DNA from: UBA1368 sp964563125
GTDB lineage: Bacteria; Bacillota; Syntrophomonadia; Syntrophomonadales; Syntrophomonadaceae
DNA length: 64,000 nucleotides
Direction: 5' to 3'
NCBI GenBank assembly: GCA_964563125.1
Contig: CAZLVY010000005.1
Coordinates: forward strand, 1 to 64,000
In this document: piece after piece, positions 52,444 through 61,165 of the stretch
How the letters are laid out: the number at the start of each line of letters is the position of its first letter
Position numbering within the stretch: position 1 is the first letter of the stretch
Notes under the pieces: model-generated
Databases searched by the model: none
Told to the model about the DNA's origin: nothing
Seen by the model: only the letters and a program-made list of their open reading frames with translations
Program-made: the position numbers and the translations under genes

Positions 52444-52471
52444 AGGAAATAAATGGAGTACCGTCGAAAAA
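52444..52471 (+). promoter_or_regulatory. possible sigma-H promoter and 0A-like box of spo0A
   Basis: AGGAAAT (52444-52450) followed after 12 nt by GTCGAAAAA (52463-52471) resembles a sigma-H promoter. CGTCGAA within it differs by one base from the Spo0A box TGTCGAA. In Bacillus the sporulation promoter of spo0A is of this type. A GATATAAAA/TTTTATATC hairpin (52480-52500) sits between it and the SD. Confidence 0.4.
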
Positions 52472-52519
52472 CGATAAAAGATATAAAATGCTTTTATATC
52501 AAAAGTGGGAGGGATTAAT

Positions 52520-53323
52520 TTGTATAGTGATTCAGACCAAATCGGCGTCTTAATTGCCGACGATAACAAAGAATTTTGTGGCATTTTAAATGACTATTTC
52601 ACTAATGATCCCGATTTTACAATTATTGCTGAATGTGCAAACGGCATGGAAGTATTAGAAGTTTTAGAAAAGAAAAACGCGGAAGTCATTATTCTGGATC
52701 TGATTATGCCCTATATGGATGGTATAGGGGTAATGGAGAAAATTAACGAAATGGAACTGGAGAAAAGGCCAAAAATAATAATTCTTACTGCCTTTGGACA
52801 GGAAACCATTACACAGAGGGCGATGCAATTGGGAGCAGACTACTACATATTAAAACCTTTTAATCTCGAAGTTTTAGGAGACAGAGTTAAACAGATCGCA
52901 AGAGAAAGCAAGAATCGTGTGGAAACGCGTCTTTCGTCCAATCAAATTAAAACGCAGACACATTCTCCCAGAAATTTGGAAGTTGAAGTTACTAAAGTAA
53001 TACATGAAATCGGTGTTCCCGCCCATGTAAAAGGATATCAATACTTGCGTGATGCAATTATGCTAGTTACCGAGGAAATAAATTATCTGGGTGCAGTAAC
53101 CAAAGAATTATATCCTACCATTGCGCAGAAGTATGATACAACTGCCAGCCGGGTCGAAAGAGCTATAAGACACGCAATTGAATTAGCCTGGGATAGAGGC
53201 GATATTGACAAAATAAACAAGGTTTTTGGCTATACAATAAGCGGGGAAAAAGGTAAACCGACTAATTCTGAATTTATAGCTATTATTGCCGATCGCTTAA
53301 GACTGGAAGGCAAGGCTAGTTAA
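52520..53323 (+). CDS. spo0A: sporulation master regulator Spo0A
   Basis: A 267-residue response regulator that starts sporulation. The receiver domain has acidic pocket D14-D15, phospho-acceptor D60 in VIILDLIMPYMDG and the conserved lysine in ILKPF. The C-terminal DNA-binding domain (ATKELYPTIAQKYDTTASRVERAIRHAIE) is complete. I use TTG 52520 because GGGAGGG lies just before it. A GTG at 52505 would place the SD inside the gene. It closes the spoIVB-spo0A pair conserved in spore formers. Confidence 0.97.
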   Translation: MYSDSDQIGVLIADDNKEFCGILNDYFTNDPDFTIIAECANGMEVLEVLEKKNAEVIILDLIMPYMDGIGVMEKINEMELEKRPKIIILTAFGQETITQRAMQLGADYYILKPFNLEVLGDRVKQIARESKNRVETRLSSNQIKTQTHSPRNLEVEVTKVIHEIGVPAHVKGYQYLRDAIMLVTEEINYLGAVTKELYPTIAQKYDTTASRVERAIRHAIELAWDRGDIDKINKVFGYTISGEKGKPTNSEFIAIIADRLRLEGKAS

Positions 53324-53401
53324 AATCATTATTTAGGGAATCACCTAAATCTGCTATACCTATAAACTTTAAGAAAAGGATTTTTTGTACCGACTAATGA
53401 C

Positions 53402-53438
53402 ATACCTCTTATTTATTGAAAAATAGGAGGTATTTTTT
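53402..53438 (+). terminator. terminator of spo0A
   Basis: ATACCTCTTATTT (53402-53414) pairs with AAATAGGAGGTAT (53421-53433), 13 bp with one G-U, followed by a T tract. Confidence 0.88.
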
Positions 53439-53529
53439 ACGCATTACTTAAAGTTTTAATAGAGAACTTCATTCTGTCTTGGTATGGATAAAATCCAAAA
53501 TATGATAGTAAACGCACTTACAAAAGGGC

Positions 53530-53565
53530 TTTTGCTTTTGTTAAGCTTTAATTACAAAAGCAAAA
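53530..53565. repeat. inverted repeat upstream of orphan gene
   Basis: TTTTGCTTTTGT (53530-53541) pairs with ACAAAAGCAAAA (53554-53565) around a 12-nt loop that itself contains AAGCTT. There is no adjoining T tract on the plus side. It could be an insertion boundary or an operator for the orphan gene. The rest of the 314-nt gap between spo0A and the orphan holds only the spo0A terminator. Confidence 0.45.
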
Positions 53566-53637
53566 AGCAGGGAAATAATAATAATTAGCAGAATAATAAA
53601 AAACAATGATAAAAATAGATAAGGTTTGTATAAAAAT

Positions 53638-54420
53638 ATGAAAATTGATAGGACTACACACCCAATCATTTATTATGCATATGAATTTGATGAAATATTT
53701 AAAAGAAAAATATTTTCTAAATTTATTGATACAGCTCAAAAGATTCTACAAATTACTAATGCATCAGAGAAATTAAAATACATATTTAAATTAAAAAAAG
53801 AAGTAAATGAATCTGATGACAAAATAATTTATGAAGATTTAATAAAATTGTTACAATCCAATTCTGAAAATAGAGAATTAGTACTTAAAAATTTAATTAT
53901 TATAGTTGGTAATCGTTTAGTTCAATTATTAACCGAGTATGATCTTAATGGTGAGCATACAAAGGGAATACTGCGAAATGTTATACAAGAAATGGAGTCT
54001 TTAAGTACTTTAATCAATATTATTTTTCTTAAAGATTGCAATATAGAACTACATGAAAGCTATGGTTATCACAACCAACCCGACATATCTAAACTGAAGT
54101 CTATTCAATTTAATAAAAACTATGAATTAGATAGAGAAAACCATGGTATGGCATATTATTTTCATTACCTTAAATTAATAGGGAAAAAGCCAGAGAGAAC
54201 TAATTTATTGTTATATTTTGATAATACTTCAAATGCTAAAAAACCCATATTGCTTTCTGAAAAGCAGGGCAAGTATAAGCAGAAGGTATATTATCGGATT
54301 TGGAATGAAAGAAAAAAAGGCAATATATATTTCGCGTGTAAGAGTACGCTTTCTGATATTTACATACAGGAGTTTAAAAAAAGAAATAATGAAGCAGAAG
54401 TGTTTTACCAAATCATATAA
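53638..54420 (+). CDS. AT-rich orphan protein, unknown
   Basis: A 260-residue hypothetical protein, rich in lysine, isoleucine and asparagine, mostly helical in its first half (KFIDTAQKILQIT, LLQSNSENRELVLKNLIIIVGNRLVQLL). Its second half is beta-rich (LLLYFDNTS, YYRIWNERKKGNIYFAC). No family recognised and no membrane segment or signal peptide seen. The base composition is clearly more AT-rich than its neighbours and there is no good SD, pointing to recent acquisition. It interrupts the usual spo0A-steA order and is bounded by hairpins on both sides. The start is uncertain; TTG 53626 is an alternative. Confidence 0.6.
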   Translation: MKIDRTTHPIIYYAYEFDEIFKRKIFSKFIDTAQKILQITNASEKLKYIFKLKKEVNESDDKIIYEDLIKLLQSNSENRELVLKNLIIIVGNRLVQLLTEYDLNGEHTKGILRNVIQEMESLSTLINIIFLKDCNIELHESYGYHNQPDISKLKSIQFNKNYELDRENHGMAYYFHYLKLIGKKPERTNLLLYFDNTSNAKKPILLSEKQGKYKQKVYYRIWNERKKGNIYFACKSTLSDIYIQEFKKRNNEAEVFYQII

Positions 54421-54507
54421 TAGCTGTTTCATAGATTACTTACAGACGAAATTTATTAAGAGATATAAAAGTATATGGATAATAAAATAGCCAATAGCAA
54501 ATTATCA

Positions 54508-54540
54508 AATGCCTCCTTTATTCACAGAAGGCATTTTTTG
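54508..54540 (+). terminator. terminator after orphan gene
   Basis: AATGCCTCCT (54508-54517) pairs with AGAAGGCATT (54526-54535) with one mismatch, followed by a T tract. Confidence 0.78.
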
Positions 54541-54648
54541 TTATAATTGCTGCCATAGCTATAGAACCAAGCCGGGGGCAAGTTTTTATTTATCCTAATA
54601 TGTGGTAAGATATATCTCGAAATAGTGATTTCAAATTGGGGTGAAATA

Positions 54649-55770
54649 TTGACTATCAAAGGAAGAGCCCGTATGGATCGTCGCACTAAAAATCTGGTGC
54701 AGCGACTTAAAAGGAATGATATCGCTATAATAGACCATGATGATATTGACGAGGTAGCAGCAAACTCCATAATTGATATCAGACCACAAGCGATAATAAA
54801 TGTGCAGCCTTCAATAACGGGACGTTATCATGCCAAAGGTGCCTTTAAGATATTAAAGGCAGGAATACCGATTTTGGATGCAGTTGGTGATGAAATTTTT
54901 GGCATGATTAAGGAAGGCATATTACTTGAAATCAGGGATAACGAGGTATTCTGGGGAAACCGTAAGGTTGCTGCCGGAAATCTGTTAACTTTTGAAGATG
55001 TTCAATCTAAATTAAGACAGGCTAATGAAAATAGCCAACTGGAACTGGAACACTTTGTGGAAAATACCCTAGAGTATGCAAAAAGGGAAAAAGATATTTT
55101 GCTGGGCAACCTAGAAGTACCGGTATTAAATACTAATATATTAGCCAGGCATGTCCTGATAGTAGTTCGGGGCAGCAGTTATAAAGAAGACTTGCGTACT
55201 ATAAGCTCTTATATTCAGGAAGAAAAACCAGTTTTAATAGGTGTTGACGGTGGCGCTGATGCTTTGCTGGAGTTTGGTTTAAAGCCTGATATAATTGTTG
55301 GCGATATGGACAGCGTTTCTGATGCGGCATTGAAAAGTGGCGCAGAGATTGTTGTTCATGCTTATGCTGATAAAAGAGCACCTGGTATGGAAAGAATGGA
55401 AGCCATGGGGATAAAAGCGGAAACATTCCCTATGCCTGGTACCAGTGAAGATGTTGCTATGATTATAGCCTGGGAATATGGTGCCAGTTTAATTGTTGCA
55501 GTTGGCACTCATTCTAATATGATAGATTTCATGGAAAAAGGACGCAAGGGGATGGGGAGTACCTTTTTGGTAAGATTAAAAGTTGGCTCAATACTAGTCG
55601 ATGCCCGTGGGGTTAGCCAGTTATATAAACAAAGTCTGCAGACAAAGTATTTAGCTCAGCTTTTCTTGGCGGCAATAGTTCCTATAGCTATGGTTTTATT
55701 TATTTCGCCTGCAACCAAACCGTTTTTCCGGCTGCTCATTTTGCAGTTTAAACTACTATTGAATTTTTAA
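54649..55770 (+). CDS. steA: SteA-like putative cytokinetic ring protein
   Basis: A 373-residue protein with an N-terminal domain (GRARMDRRTKNLVQRLKRND, IINVQPSITGRYHAKGAFKIL). A thiamin-pyrophosphokinase-like domain follows (IGVDGGADALLEFGLKPDIIVGDMDS, AVGTHSNMIDFMEKGRKGMGSTFLVRLKVG), and then two C-terminal membrane helices. It matches SteA, which with SteB acts in cell separation in Actinobacteria. TTG 54649 is preceded by GGGGTG; the in-frame GTG at 54625 lies upstream of that SD. The partner gene follows after 19 nt. Confidence 0.88.
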   Translation: MTIKGRARMDRRTKNLVQRLKRNDIAIIDHDDIDEVAANSIIDIRPQAIINVQPSITGRYHAKGAFKILKAGIPILDAVGDEIFGMIKEGILLEIRDNEVFWGNRKVAAGNLLTFEDVQSKLRQANENSQLELEHFVENTLEYAKREKDILLGNLEVPVLNTNILARHVLIVVRGSSYKEDLRTISSYIQEEKPVLIGVDGGADALLEFGLKPDIIVGDMDSVSDAALKSGAEIVVHAYADKRAPGMERMEAMGIKAETFPMPGTSEDVAMIIAWEYGASLIVAVGTHSNMIDFMEKGRKGMGSTFLVRLKVGSILVDARGVSQLYKQSLQTKYLAQLFLAAIVPIAMVLFISPATKPFFRLLILQFKLLLNF

Positions 55771-55789
55771 GTTTTGAGGTGTTTTAATA

Positions 55790-56692
55790 ATGATTGATTT
55801 ACGCTATCATATTGCTTCCATAGTGGCAGTATTCCTGGCTCTGGCTCTGGGGATATTAATTGGCAGCACTATTGTAGGGGATAATCTGATTGTTGAGCAG
55901 CAAAAGAAGATGATTGATCGCTTGGAAGAACAGTTTTATGCATTGCGGGAAAGTGAAACAATACTTTCAACGGAAAACCAGAGACAAAGTAAGATAATTG
56001 GCAATTATGAAAATTACAGTCAAACGCTTTTACCGCCGCTGCTTAAAGGACGGTTGCAGGATAGTCAGATAGGGGTTGTGGTTAGTGGTGACAATGACTT
56101 GCCAGCGGGGATGATTAATGCCCTTTCAAGTGCTGGTGCTACTATTGTATCCAAAACAGTAGTATTATCTGGACTAGGCTTGGATGACCAGAATGTTCGT
56201 AAGCGAGTAACTGAATTTTATGGTCTTAATGAAAATAGCGCCCCGGATGTTTTGCGGCAATATATTGCCCGCAGTGTAGCGGCAGTTATTCAAAACCAGG
56301 GAGATCCCGAAGTTATTGAATTCCTGCAAAGTAATGATCTGATCAAATTTAGCGGCGCCAACCAAATACCTTTGGCAGGAGTTGTAATTTTAGGAGGCGC
56401 TAATGATTATTCTTTCTATTTCGTAGATTCTTTTGATACCGCTCTAATCGATGAACTTAATGCTAATGCAGTCAAAGTATTTGGAGTGGAACAATACCAG
56501 GCAGTTTATTCATATATGGAACAATATGGGCAAAAAAATATCAGCACCATTGATAATATAGAACTAAGTCTGGGGCAAATATCATTAGTATTTGCTATGA
56601 CCGGGGAACCTGGTAATTACGGAATGAAAGCAACGGCTAAAAAATTAATGCCGACATTACCGGTTGAAGGGATTTGGGGGCAACAGCAGTAA
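55790..56692 (+). CDS. steB: SteB/MctB-like membrane protein
   Basis: A 300-residue protein with one N-terminal membrane helix (YHIASIVAVFLALALGILIGS), a coiled coil at about 35-75 and an extracytoplasmic domain. It belongs to the family annotated as copper transporter MctB or SteB. Its fixed pairing with steA favours a division role over copper transport. SD is TTGAGGTG. The TAA shares its last base with the next ATG. Confidence 0.85.
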   Translation: MIDLRYHIASIVAVFLALALGILIGSTIVGDNLIVEQQKKMIDRLEEQFYALRESETILSTENQRQSKIIGNYENYSQTLLPPLLKGRLQDSQIGVVVSGDNDLPAGMINALSSAGATIVSKTVVLSGLGLDDQNVRKRVTEFYGLNENSAPDVLRQYIARSVAAVIQNQGDPEVIEFLQSNDLIKFSGANQIPLAGVVILGGANDYSFYFVDSFDTALIDELNANAVKVFGVEQYQAVYSYMEQYGQKNISTIDNIELSLGQISLVFAMTGEPGNYGMKATAKKLMPTLPVEGIWGQQQ

Positions 56693-57369
56693 TGAAATCT
56701 ATAACAGTAGTAATACCGGCTTTTAATGAAGAAAATATTATAAAGGAAACGCTGCAGGCCGTACAAAAGCTCCCTTACATTGAAAAAATTCTGGTGGTCG
56801 ACGACGGTTCAACTGATCAAACGGCCGTACTGGCACAACATATGGGAGCAGAAGTAATCAGTCTGCGTTCCAATTGCGGTAAAGGTGGAGCTATGAATGC
56901 TGCACTGACACATATAGAAACTGATATTATTGCCTTTATTGATGCTGATCTGGGTGCATGCGCCGAGCAAGTCAGTTTGATTTTACAGCCAATTATTAAT
57001 GAAGAAGCAGATTTAGCTATTGCTGCCTTTCCTCCTGCGCGCAAAAAAGGCGGCTTTGGTCTGGTAAAAGGTGCGGCCAGACGGGCGATTAAAAAAGCAG
57101 GTCAGATAGAGGTTGTGTCACCTTTAAGTGGTCAAAGAGCAATGACCAAAGAAGTTTTACAGGCGGTTATTCCTTTCCATGAAGCTTATGGAGTCGAATT
57201 AGGTATGACAATAAGGGCTCTGCAAAAAGGCTTTAAACTGGTTGAGGTTCCGACCACTATGAGTCATAAAGAAACCGGGCGTGACCTAAAAGGATTTATA
57301 CATAGAGGTCGTCAGTTTATAGATGTACTAAGAGTCATAAAAGAGGAGACAGGAGGTAAAAAGCGTTGA
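56692..57369 (+). CDS. family 2 glycosyltransferase
   Basis: A 225-residue GT-A fold glycosyltransferase with VVIPAFNEENIIKETL, VVDDGSTDQT and the metal-binding DADLG. It has no membrane helices. It lies between steB and a PNPT-family gene, so it may add a sugar to a lipid-linked intermediate at the membrane. The start is taken at ATG 56692 in a TAATG junction; the SD (GGGGGC) lies inside steB. Confidence 0.87.
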   Translation: MKSITVVIPAFNEENIIKETLQAVQKLPYIEKILVVDDGSTDQTAVLAQHMGAEVISLRSNCGKGGAMNAALTHIETDIIAFIDADLGACAEQVSLILQPIINEEADLAIAAFPPARKKGGFGLVKGAARRAIKKAGQIEVVSPLSGQRAMTKEVLQAVIPFHEAYGVELGMTIRALQKGFKLVEVPTTMSHKETGRDLKGFIHRGRQFIDVLRVIKEETGGKKR

Positions 57370-58199
57370 ATATTCCGCTCGTAGCTGGTGCAGCTATAAT
57401 AACCGGAGTAATCATAGAAGCTATTGTCTTATTCTTTTTATTCAGAATGCTAAGTGAAGCTAAAGCGGTGCGTAAAAACTATTTGGGACTTGATATCCCT
57501 GTCAGTGCGGGAATAAGTTTTCCTTTTACCCTTTTAATTGTTTACATTTTATTAGCTTTACCGCAATGGTACGATAATTCGCACCATTTATTTATGTTAG
57601 CTGTTCTGGCGATTTCGTTTCTGGGCTTTATTGATGACATGCTGGGACAAAGAGATGCTTTAGGTTTTAAAGGACATTTTAGTGCCTTATTTAAAGGACG
57701 TCTGACTACCGGAGGGCTTAAAGCTTTGGGCGGCGGTATAATAGCCTTTTTAATAGCTTTTTCCTTATCAGGCAATTGGGTAGATATTATTTTAAATACC
57801 TTTATAGTCGCTTTGGCGACTAACCTTATGAATCTGTTTGACCTTAGGCCAGGTCGTGCGGTAAAAGCCTATTTAATTTTCCTGCTGGCAATTGTTATTT
57901 TAGCTCTGGGACAGGTAGATTGGTTATTAATTGCCCCTTTGACCGGGGCAGTATTATATTATGCCAAAGATGATTTGCGGGCTAAAATAATGATGGGGGA
58001 CGCGGGGTCAAATGTGCTGGGACTGGCATTGGGCTATCTCAGTATTATCAGTTTGTCACTGCCAGTGCGGTTAGGTGTGTTAATATTTTTGCTGGCAATT
58101 CATGTCTATACCGAAAAATATTCTTTAACTGCCACTATTGAAAACAACCAACTTTTAAAGCGGTTGGATAATCTGGGAAGGAGCAGCCAAAATGGTTAA
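57366..58199 (+). CDS. MraY/WecA-like phospho-sugar transferase family protein
   Basis: A 277-residue polytopic membrane protein of the PNPT family, which moves a phospho-sugar onto undecaprenyl phosphate. Conserved pieces are GFIDDMLG, NLMNLFDLRPGRA and MMGDAGSNVLG. Compared with MraY (typically above 300 residues) it is short and the substrate loops are altered, so it is not the main cell-wall MraY. It overlaps the glycosyltransferase gene by 4 nt and the peptidase gene by 8 nt, and starts at TTG. Confidence 0.82.
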   Translation: MNIPLVAGAAIITGVIIEAIVLFFLFRMLSEAKAVRKNYLGLDIPVSAGISFPFTLLIVYILLALPQWYDNSHHLFMLAVLAISFLGFIDDMLGQRDALGFKGHFSALFKGRLTTGGLKALGGGIIAFLIAFSLSGNWVDIILNTFIVALATNLMNLFDLRPGRAVKAYLIFLLAIVILALGQVDWLLIAPLTGAVLYYAKDDLRAKIMMGDAGSNVLGLALGYLSIISLSLPVRLGVLIFLLAIHVYTEKYSLTATIENNQLLKRLDNLGRSSQNG

Positions 58200-59322
58200 C
58201 AGGCAACGATTGTTGAATTTGTTTATGGAAATGGTTGAAATCAGTTCAGTCTCTGGACATGAACATATATTTCGTGATTTCATTACCAGCCAATTTGAAA
58301 AACGAGGTTTTATGGTGGAAGAAGATCAAGCAGGAAAAACATTCGCAGGTACCTGTGGCAATCTTTTAATTAAAAAAACTGGCAATGATATGCCGCCGCT
58401 GCTTTTTGCTGCTCATATGGATACCGTCGAACCGGGCGACAATATCAAAGCTGTAATTGAAAACAATGAAGTTATTAAGAGCGCCGGGGCTACTATTTTA
58501 GGAGCGGATGATAAAGCAGCAATTGCTGCTCTGGTAGAAAGCATCGATGTTATAATGGAAAATAAATTAGCCTGCCCGCCTTTGGAAATTTTACTTACGG
58601 TAGGTGAAGAACAGGGTTTGCAGGGTGCCAAACAATTCGACTATAACAGATTAAAGGCGCAGATAGGCTATACTCTGGATGGAGGCGGTAAGCCTGGCAC
58701 TATAATTACCCGGTCGCCCTGTCAGAACGAAATAGAATATATAGCTTATGGAAAAGCTGCTCATGCCGGTATTAATCCGGAAAATGGACTTAATGCTATT
58801 CAGCTGGCATCTGCTGCTATTGCCCAAATGCCTTGTGGACGTATAGATGAAGAGACCACTTGTAACTTTGGTATAATAAGCGGCGGCAAGGCTCGTAATA
58901 TTGTGCCTGATTATTGTTCAGTAAGGGGAGAGGCCAGGAGCCTGAGTCGCTCAAAATTGGATAACCTCACCCAATCTTTACATGAGATTTTTATAGACAG
59001 TGTAAACGCCGGCGGAGGTCAGGCAGATGTCAAAGTAACTTATTTATATCCTGAGGTAAGTCTTGACCACAATGATAAAGTGATAAAATTAGCAGTTAAG
59101 GCAGTAGAAAATATCAATCTGCCACTGCATTTAACCGGAACTGGCGGAGGCAGTGATGCCAGTATTATTAACGCGCATATTCCCTGTGCTAATTTAGCTA
59201 TCGGTATGCAGGATGTGCATACCGTGGAGGAAAATATATCAATTGTTGATTTGGTTGACGATGTTAGATTAATCCTTGCCATAATCGATGAATATAATCG
59301 CTTGCCAAGCCAGGAGGTTTAA
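58192..59322 (+). CDS. M20-family peptidase (tripeptidase T-like)
   Basis: A 376-residue di-zinc peptidase. The metal ligands are in FAAHMDTVEPG, GADDKAAIAAL, GEEQGLQGA and near the C terminus GMQDVHTVEE. A dimerisation domain lies in the middle (IEYIAYGKAAHAGINPENG). It would hydrolyse short peptides. The start lies 8 nt within the preceding gene. Confidence 0.88.
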   Translation: MVNRQRLLNLFMEMVEISSVSGHEHIFRDFITSQFEKRGFMVEEDQAGKTFAGTCGNLLIKKTGNDMPPLLFAAHMDTVEPGDNIKAVIENNEVIKSAGATILGADDKAAIAALVESIDVIMENKLACPPLEILLTVGEEQGLQGAKQFDYNRLKAQIGYTLDGGGKPGTIITRSPCQNEIEYIAYGKAAHAGINPENGLNAIQLASAAIAQMPCGRIDEETTCNFGIISGGKARNIVPDYCSVRGEARSLSRSKLDNLTQSLHEIFIDSVNAGGGQADVKVTYLYPEVSLDHNDKVIKLAVKAVENINLPLHLTGTGGGSDASIINAHIPCANLAIGMQDVHTVEENISIVDLVDDVRLILAIIDEYNRLPSQEV

Positions 59323-59323
59323 A

Positions 59324-60421
59324 GTGCTGGAGTTAAAAAAGGGAACTATAATTGAAGAAATATTTTCTCGGCCAGGTATTGCTGGTTACTGGGTAGTTGT
59401 CGACGGCTTTAAAGAAAAATGCATTTCTTACCTTGATCTGATAGCACCTCTGCAGCCCGGTGATCAAGTCGTTTTAAATACGACTGCTGTATCTTTAAAG
59501 TTGGGTACAGGCGGTTATCATTTTGTGCTTGCCAATTTGAGTCAGGTTAATCATGCGGTTAAAACGGGTGGACATATAATGAAAATGCGCTATACGCCTA
59601 TGCAAGTAAAAGTATTAAGTGTGGAAGAACCGGAAAGCCCGTTTCATGAACAGCTTAAGTCAGTTGAAAGTCTGGAAAAAATACCGGTATTAGCAGCTAC
59701 TCTGCATTCTATGTTAGGCCCATTATGCATTAAGTTTAAAGAGGAAAATTTAAAAGTTGCCTATGTTATGACTGATGGAGCAGCACTGCCAATAGCCTTT
59801 AGTGAAACAGTTGATTGGCTGAAGAATGAGCATTTGCTGACAGGAACGGTGACAGTTGGTCATGCTTTTGGCGGCGATATAGAAGCAGTTAATATTTATT
59901 CAGGTTTGCTGGCCGCTAAGGTTGTATTTAATCCTGATGTAATCATTGTCAGTATGGGACCGGGAATTGTTGGTACCGGGACTAAATGGGGTTTTACCGG
60001 CATTGAACAGGGAGAAATTTTAAATGCGGTTGAAGCATTGGCAGGCATTCCGGTTGCCGTGCCGCGCATTAGTTTTGCTGATAAAAGGCAGCGCCATCAG
60101 GGCATCAGTCACCATACCATAACAGTCCTGTCCAAAGTTTGCCGGGTGGAAGCAATTGTACCGCTGCCGACATTGGAAGAAGAAAAAAACACTTTGATAA
60201 TGGGACAGTTACAAAAGGAAAATTTGCTGGATAAGTATTTTTGCTGCTTAGAAGCAGATGATAATATTATTGAATATATGGCAAAGAGTCAACATAGGAT
60301 AACTACTATGGGACGGGGAGCAGAGGAAGACCCGCATTTCTTTCTCAGTTTAGGCGCTGCTGCCCAGGCTGCCGTCAAAATTATTAAAGGAAAAACACTT
60401 AACAGGATTAAGTGGGCATAA
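59324..60421 (+). CDS. DUF3866 family protein
   Basis: A 365-residue member of DUF3866, a family of unknown function. Its start is the GTG at 59324 behind AGGAGG at 59312-59317, giving LELKKGTIIEEIFSR. Notable segments are VVLNTTAVSLKLGTGGYHFV, AYVMTDGAALPIAFS and MGPGIVGTGTKWGFTG. No membrane helices. It is the last gene of the steA-led run; a small minus-strand gene follows it. Confidence 0.87.
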   Translation: MLELKKGTIIEEIFSRPGIAGYWVVVDGFKEKCISYLDLIAPLQPGDQVVLNTTAVSLKLGTGGYHFVLANLSQVNHAVKTGGHIMKMRYTPMQVKVLSVEEPESPFHEQLKSVESLEKIPVLAATLHSMLGPLCIKFKEENLKVAYVMTDGAALPIAFSETVDWLKNEHLLTGTVTVGHAFGGDIEAVNIYSGLLAAKVVFNPDVIIVSMGPGIVGTGTKWGFTGIEQGEILNAVEALAGIPVAVPRISFADKRQRHQGISHHTITVLSKVCRVEAIVPLPTLEEEKNTLIMGQLQKENLLDKYFCCLEADDNIIEYMAKSQHRITTMGRGAEEDPHFFLSLGAAAQAAVKIIKGKTLNRIKWA

Positions 60422-60433
60422 ATAGGTAAAGAA

Positions 60434-60559
60434 TTAATGGGTGCTGAGGCGGATAAAATCCAGCAGGGTCATTTCACCCGGCCATCCGCTGAAAAGTTTT
60501 TCTAAATCCTTTACTTTTCCAACCAGAGTAAATCCTTTATGATTAATTAGCAAATCCAT
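60434..60559 (-). CDS. 41-residue small protein, unknown
   Basis: A minus-strand frame from ATG 60559-60557 to TAA 60436-60434 with SD GAGGTG 5 nt before the start. The product begins MDLLINHKGFTLVG and continues KVKDLEKLFSGWPGEMTLLD. It contains no membrane helix and looks like a compact alpha/beta peptide. It fills the otherwise empty 200-nt gap between DUF3866 and the nudix gene. Support is the SD and a protein-like composition; there is no recognised family. Confidence 0.5.
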   Translation of the reverse strand: MDLLINHKGFTLVGKVKDLEKLFSGWPGEMTLLDFIRLSTH

Positions 60560-60623
60560 CTTATCACCTCGGCTAAGTTTATGTTCAAAATGGAAAATTT
60601 ATTCAGCTAAAGGAGTGTAATAA

Positions 60624-61163
60624 ATGGAATTATTTGAGAAGACCATTGACTCTAAAGATATTTATCAGGGAAAAATATTAAAACTCAGGGTTGACCGTGT
60701 CGCTCTGCCAGACGGCAGCGAAAGCACGCGGGAAATAATAGAGCATACCGGAGCAGTTGCTATAGTGGCTATTGATGCGGAAGAAAACCTCTGGATGGTC
60801 AAACAATATCGTAAAGCGGTGGAAGAAATATTAATGGAAATACCTGCCGGTACGCTGGAAAAAGGCGAGGAACCGCTGGCATGTGCCAAACGCGAGCTGG
60901 CTGAAGAAACGGGTCTTATTGCGGAAGATTGGCAGGAGATTCTATCCTACTATAGTGCTCCCGGGTTTGTGACTGAGAAATTACATTTGTTTTTGGCAAA
61001 AAACTTTACGCAAGGCGATATAAATCTTGATCATGATGAGTTTTTATATACAGTTAAGATCCCTTTAGCTGATGCTTATAAAGCAATTTTTGCAGGTCAG
61101 ATCAAAGACGGTAAAAGTATTATAGGCATCCAATATGCCTGTAATTTGTTAGTGGGGCGATAA
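60624..61163 (+). CDS. nudF: ADP-ribose pyrophosphatase (nudix hydrolase)
   Basis: A 179-residue nudix enzyme. The box G76x5E82x7R90EL-AEETG is exact. The upstream segment WMVKQYRKAVEEILMEIPAG and the APGFVTEKLHLFLA segment are typical of ADP-ribose pyrophosphatases, which split ADP-ribose into AMP and ribose 5-phosphate. AAAGGAGTG SD. The next gene follows after 2 nt. Confidence 0.93.
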   Translation: MELFEKTIDSKDIYQGKILKLRVDRVALPDGSESTREIIEHTGAVAIVAIDAEENLWMVKQYRKAVEEILMEIPAGTLEKGEEPLACAKRELAEETGLIAEDWQEILSYYSAPGFVTEKLHLFLAKNFTQGDINLDHDEFLYTVKIPLADAYKAIFAGQIKDGKSIIGIQYACNLLVGR

Positions 61164-61165
61164 AA

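Noticed and set aside
53500..54540. Possible toxin-antitoxin or phage defence locus around the orphan gene
   Set aside because: Single gene, no partner, no recognised catalytic motif; kept only as an orphan.
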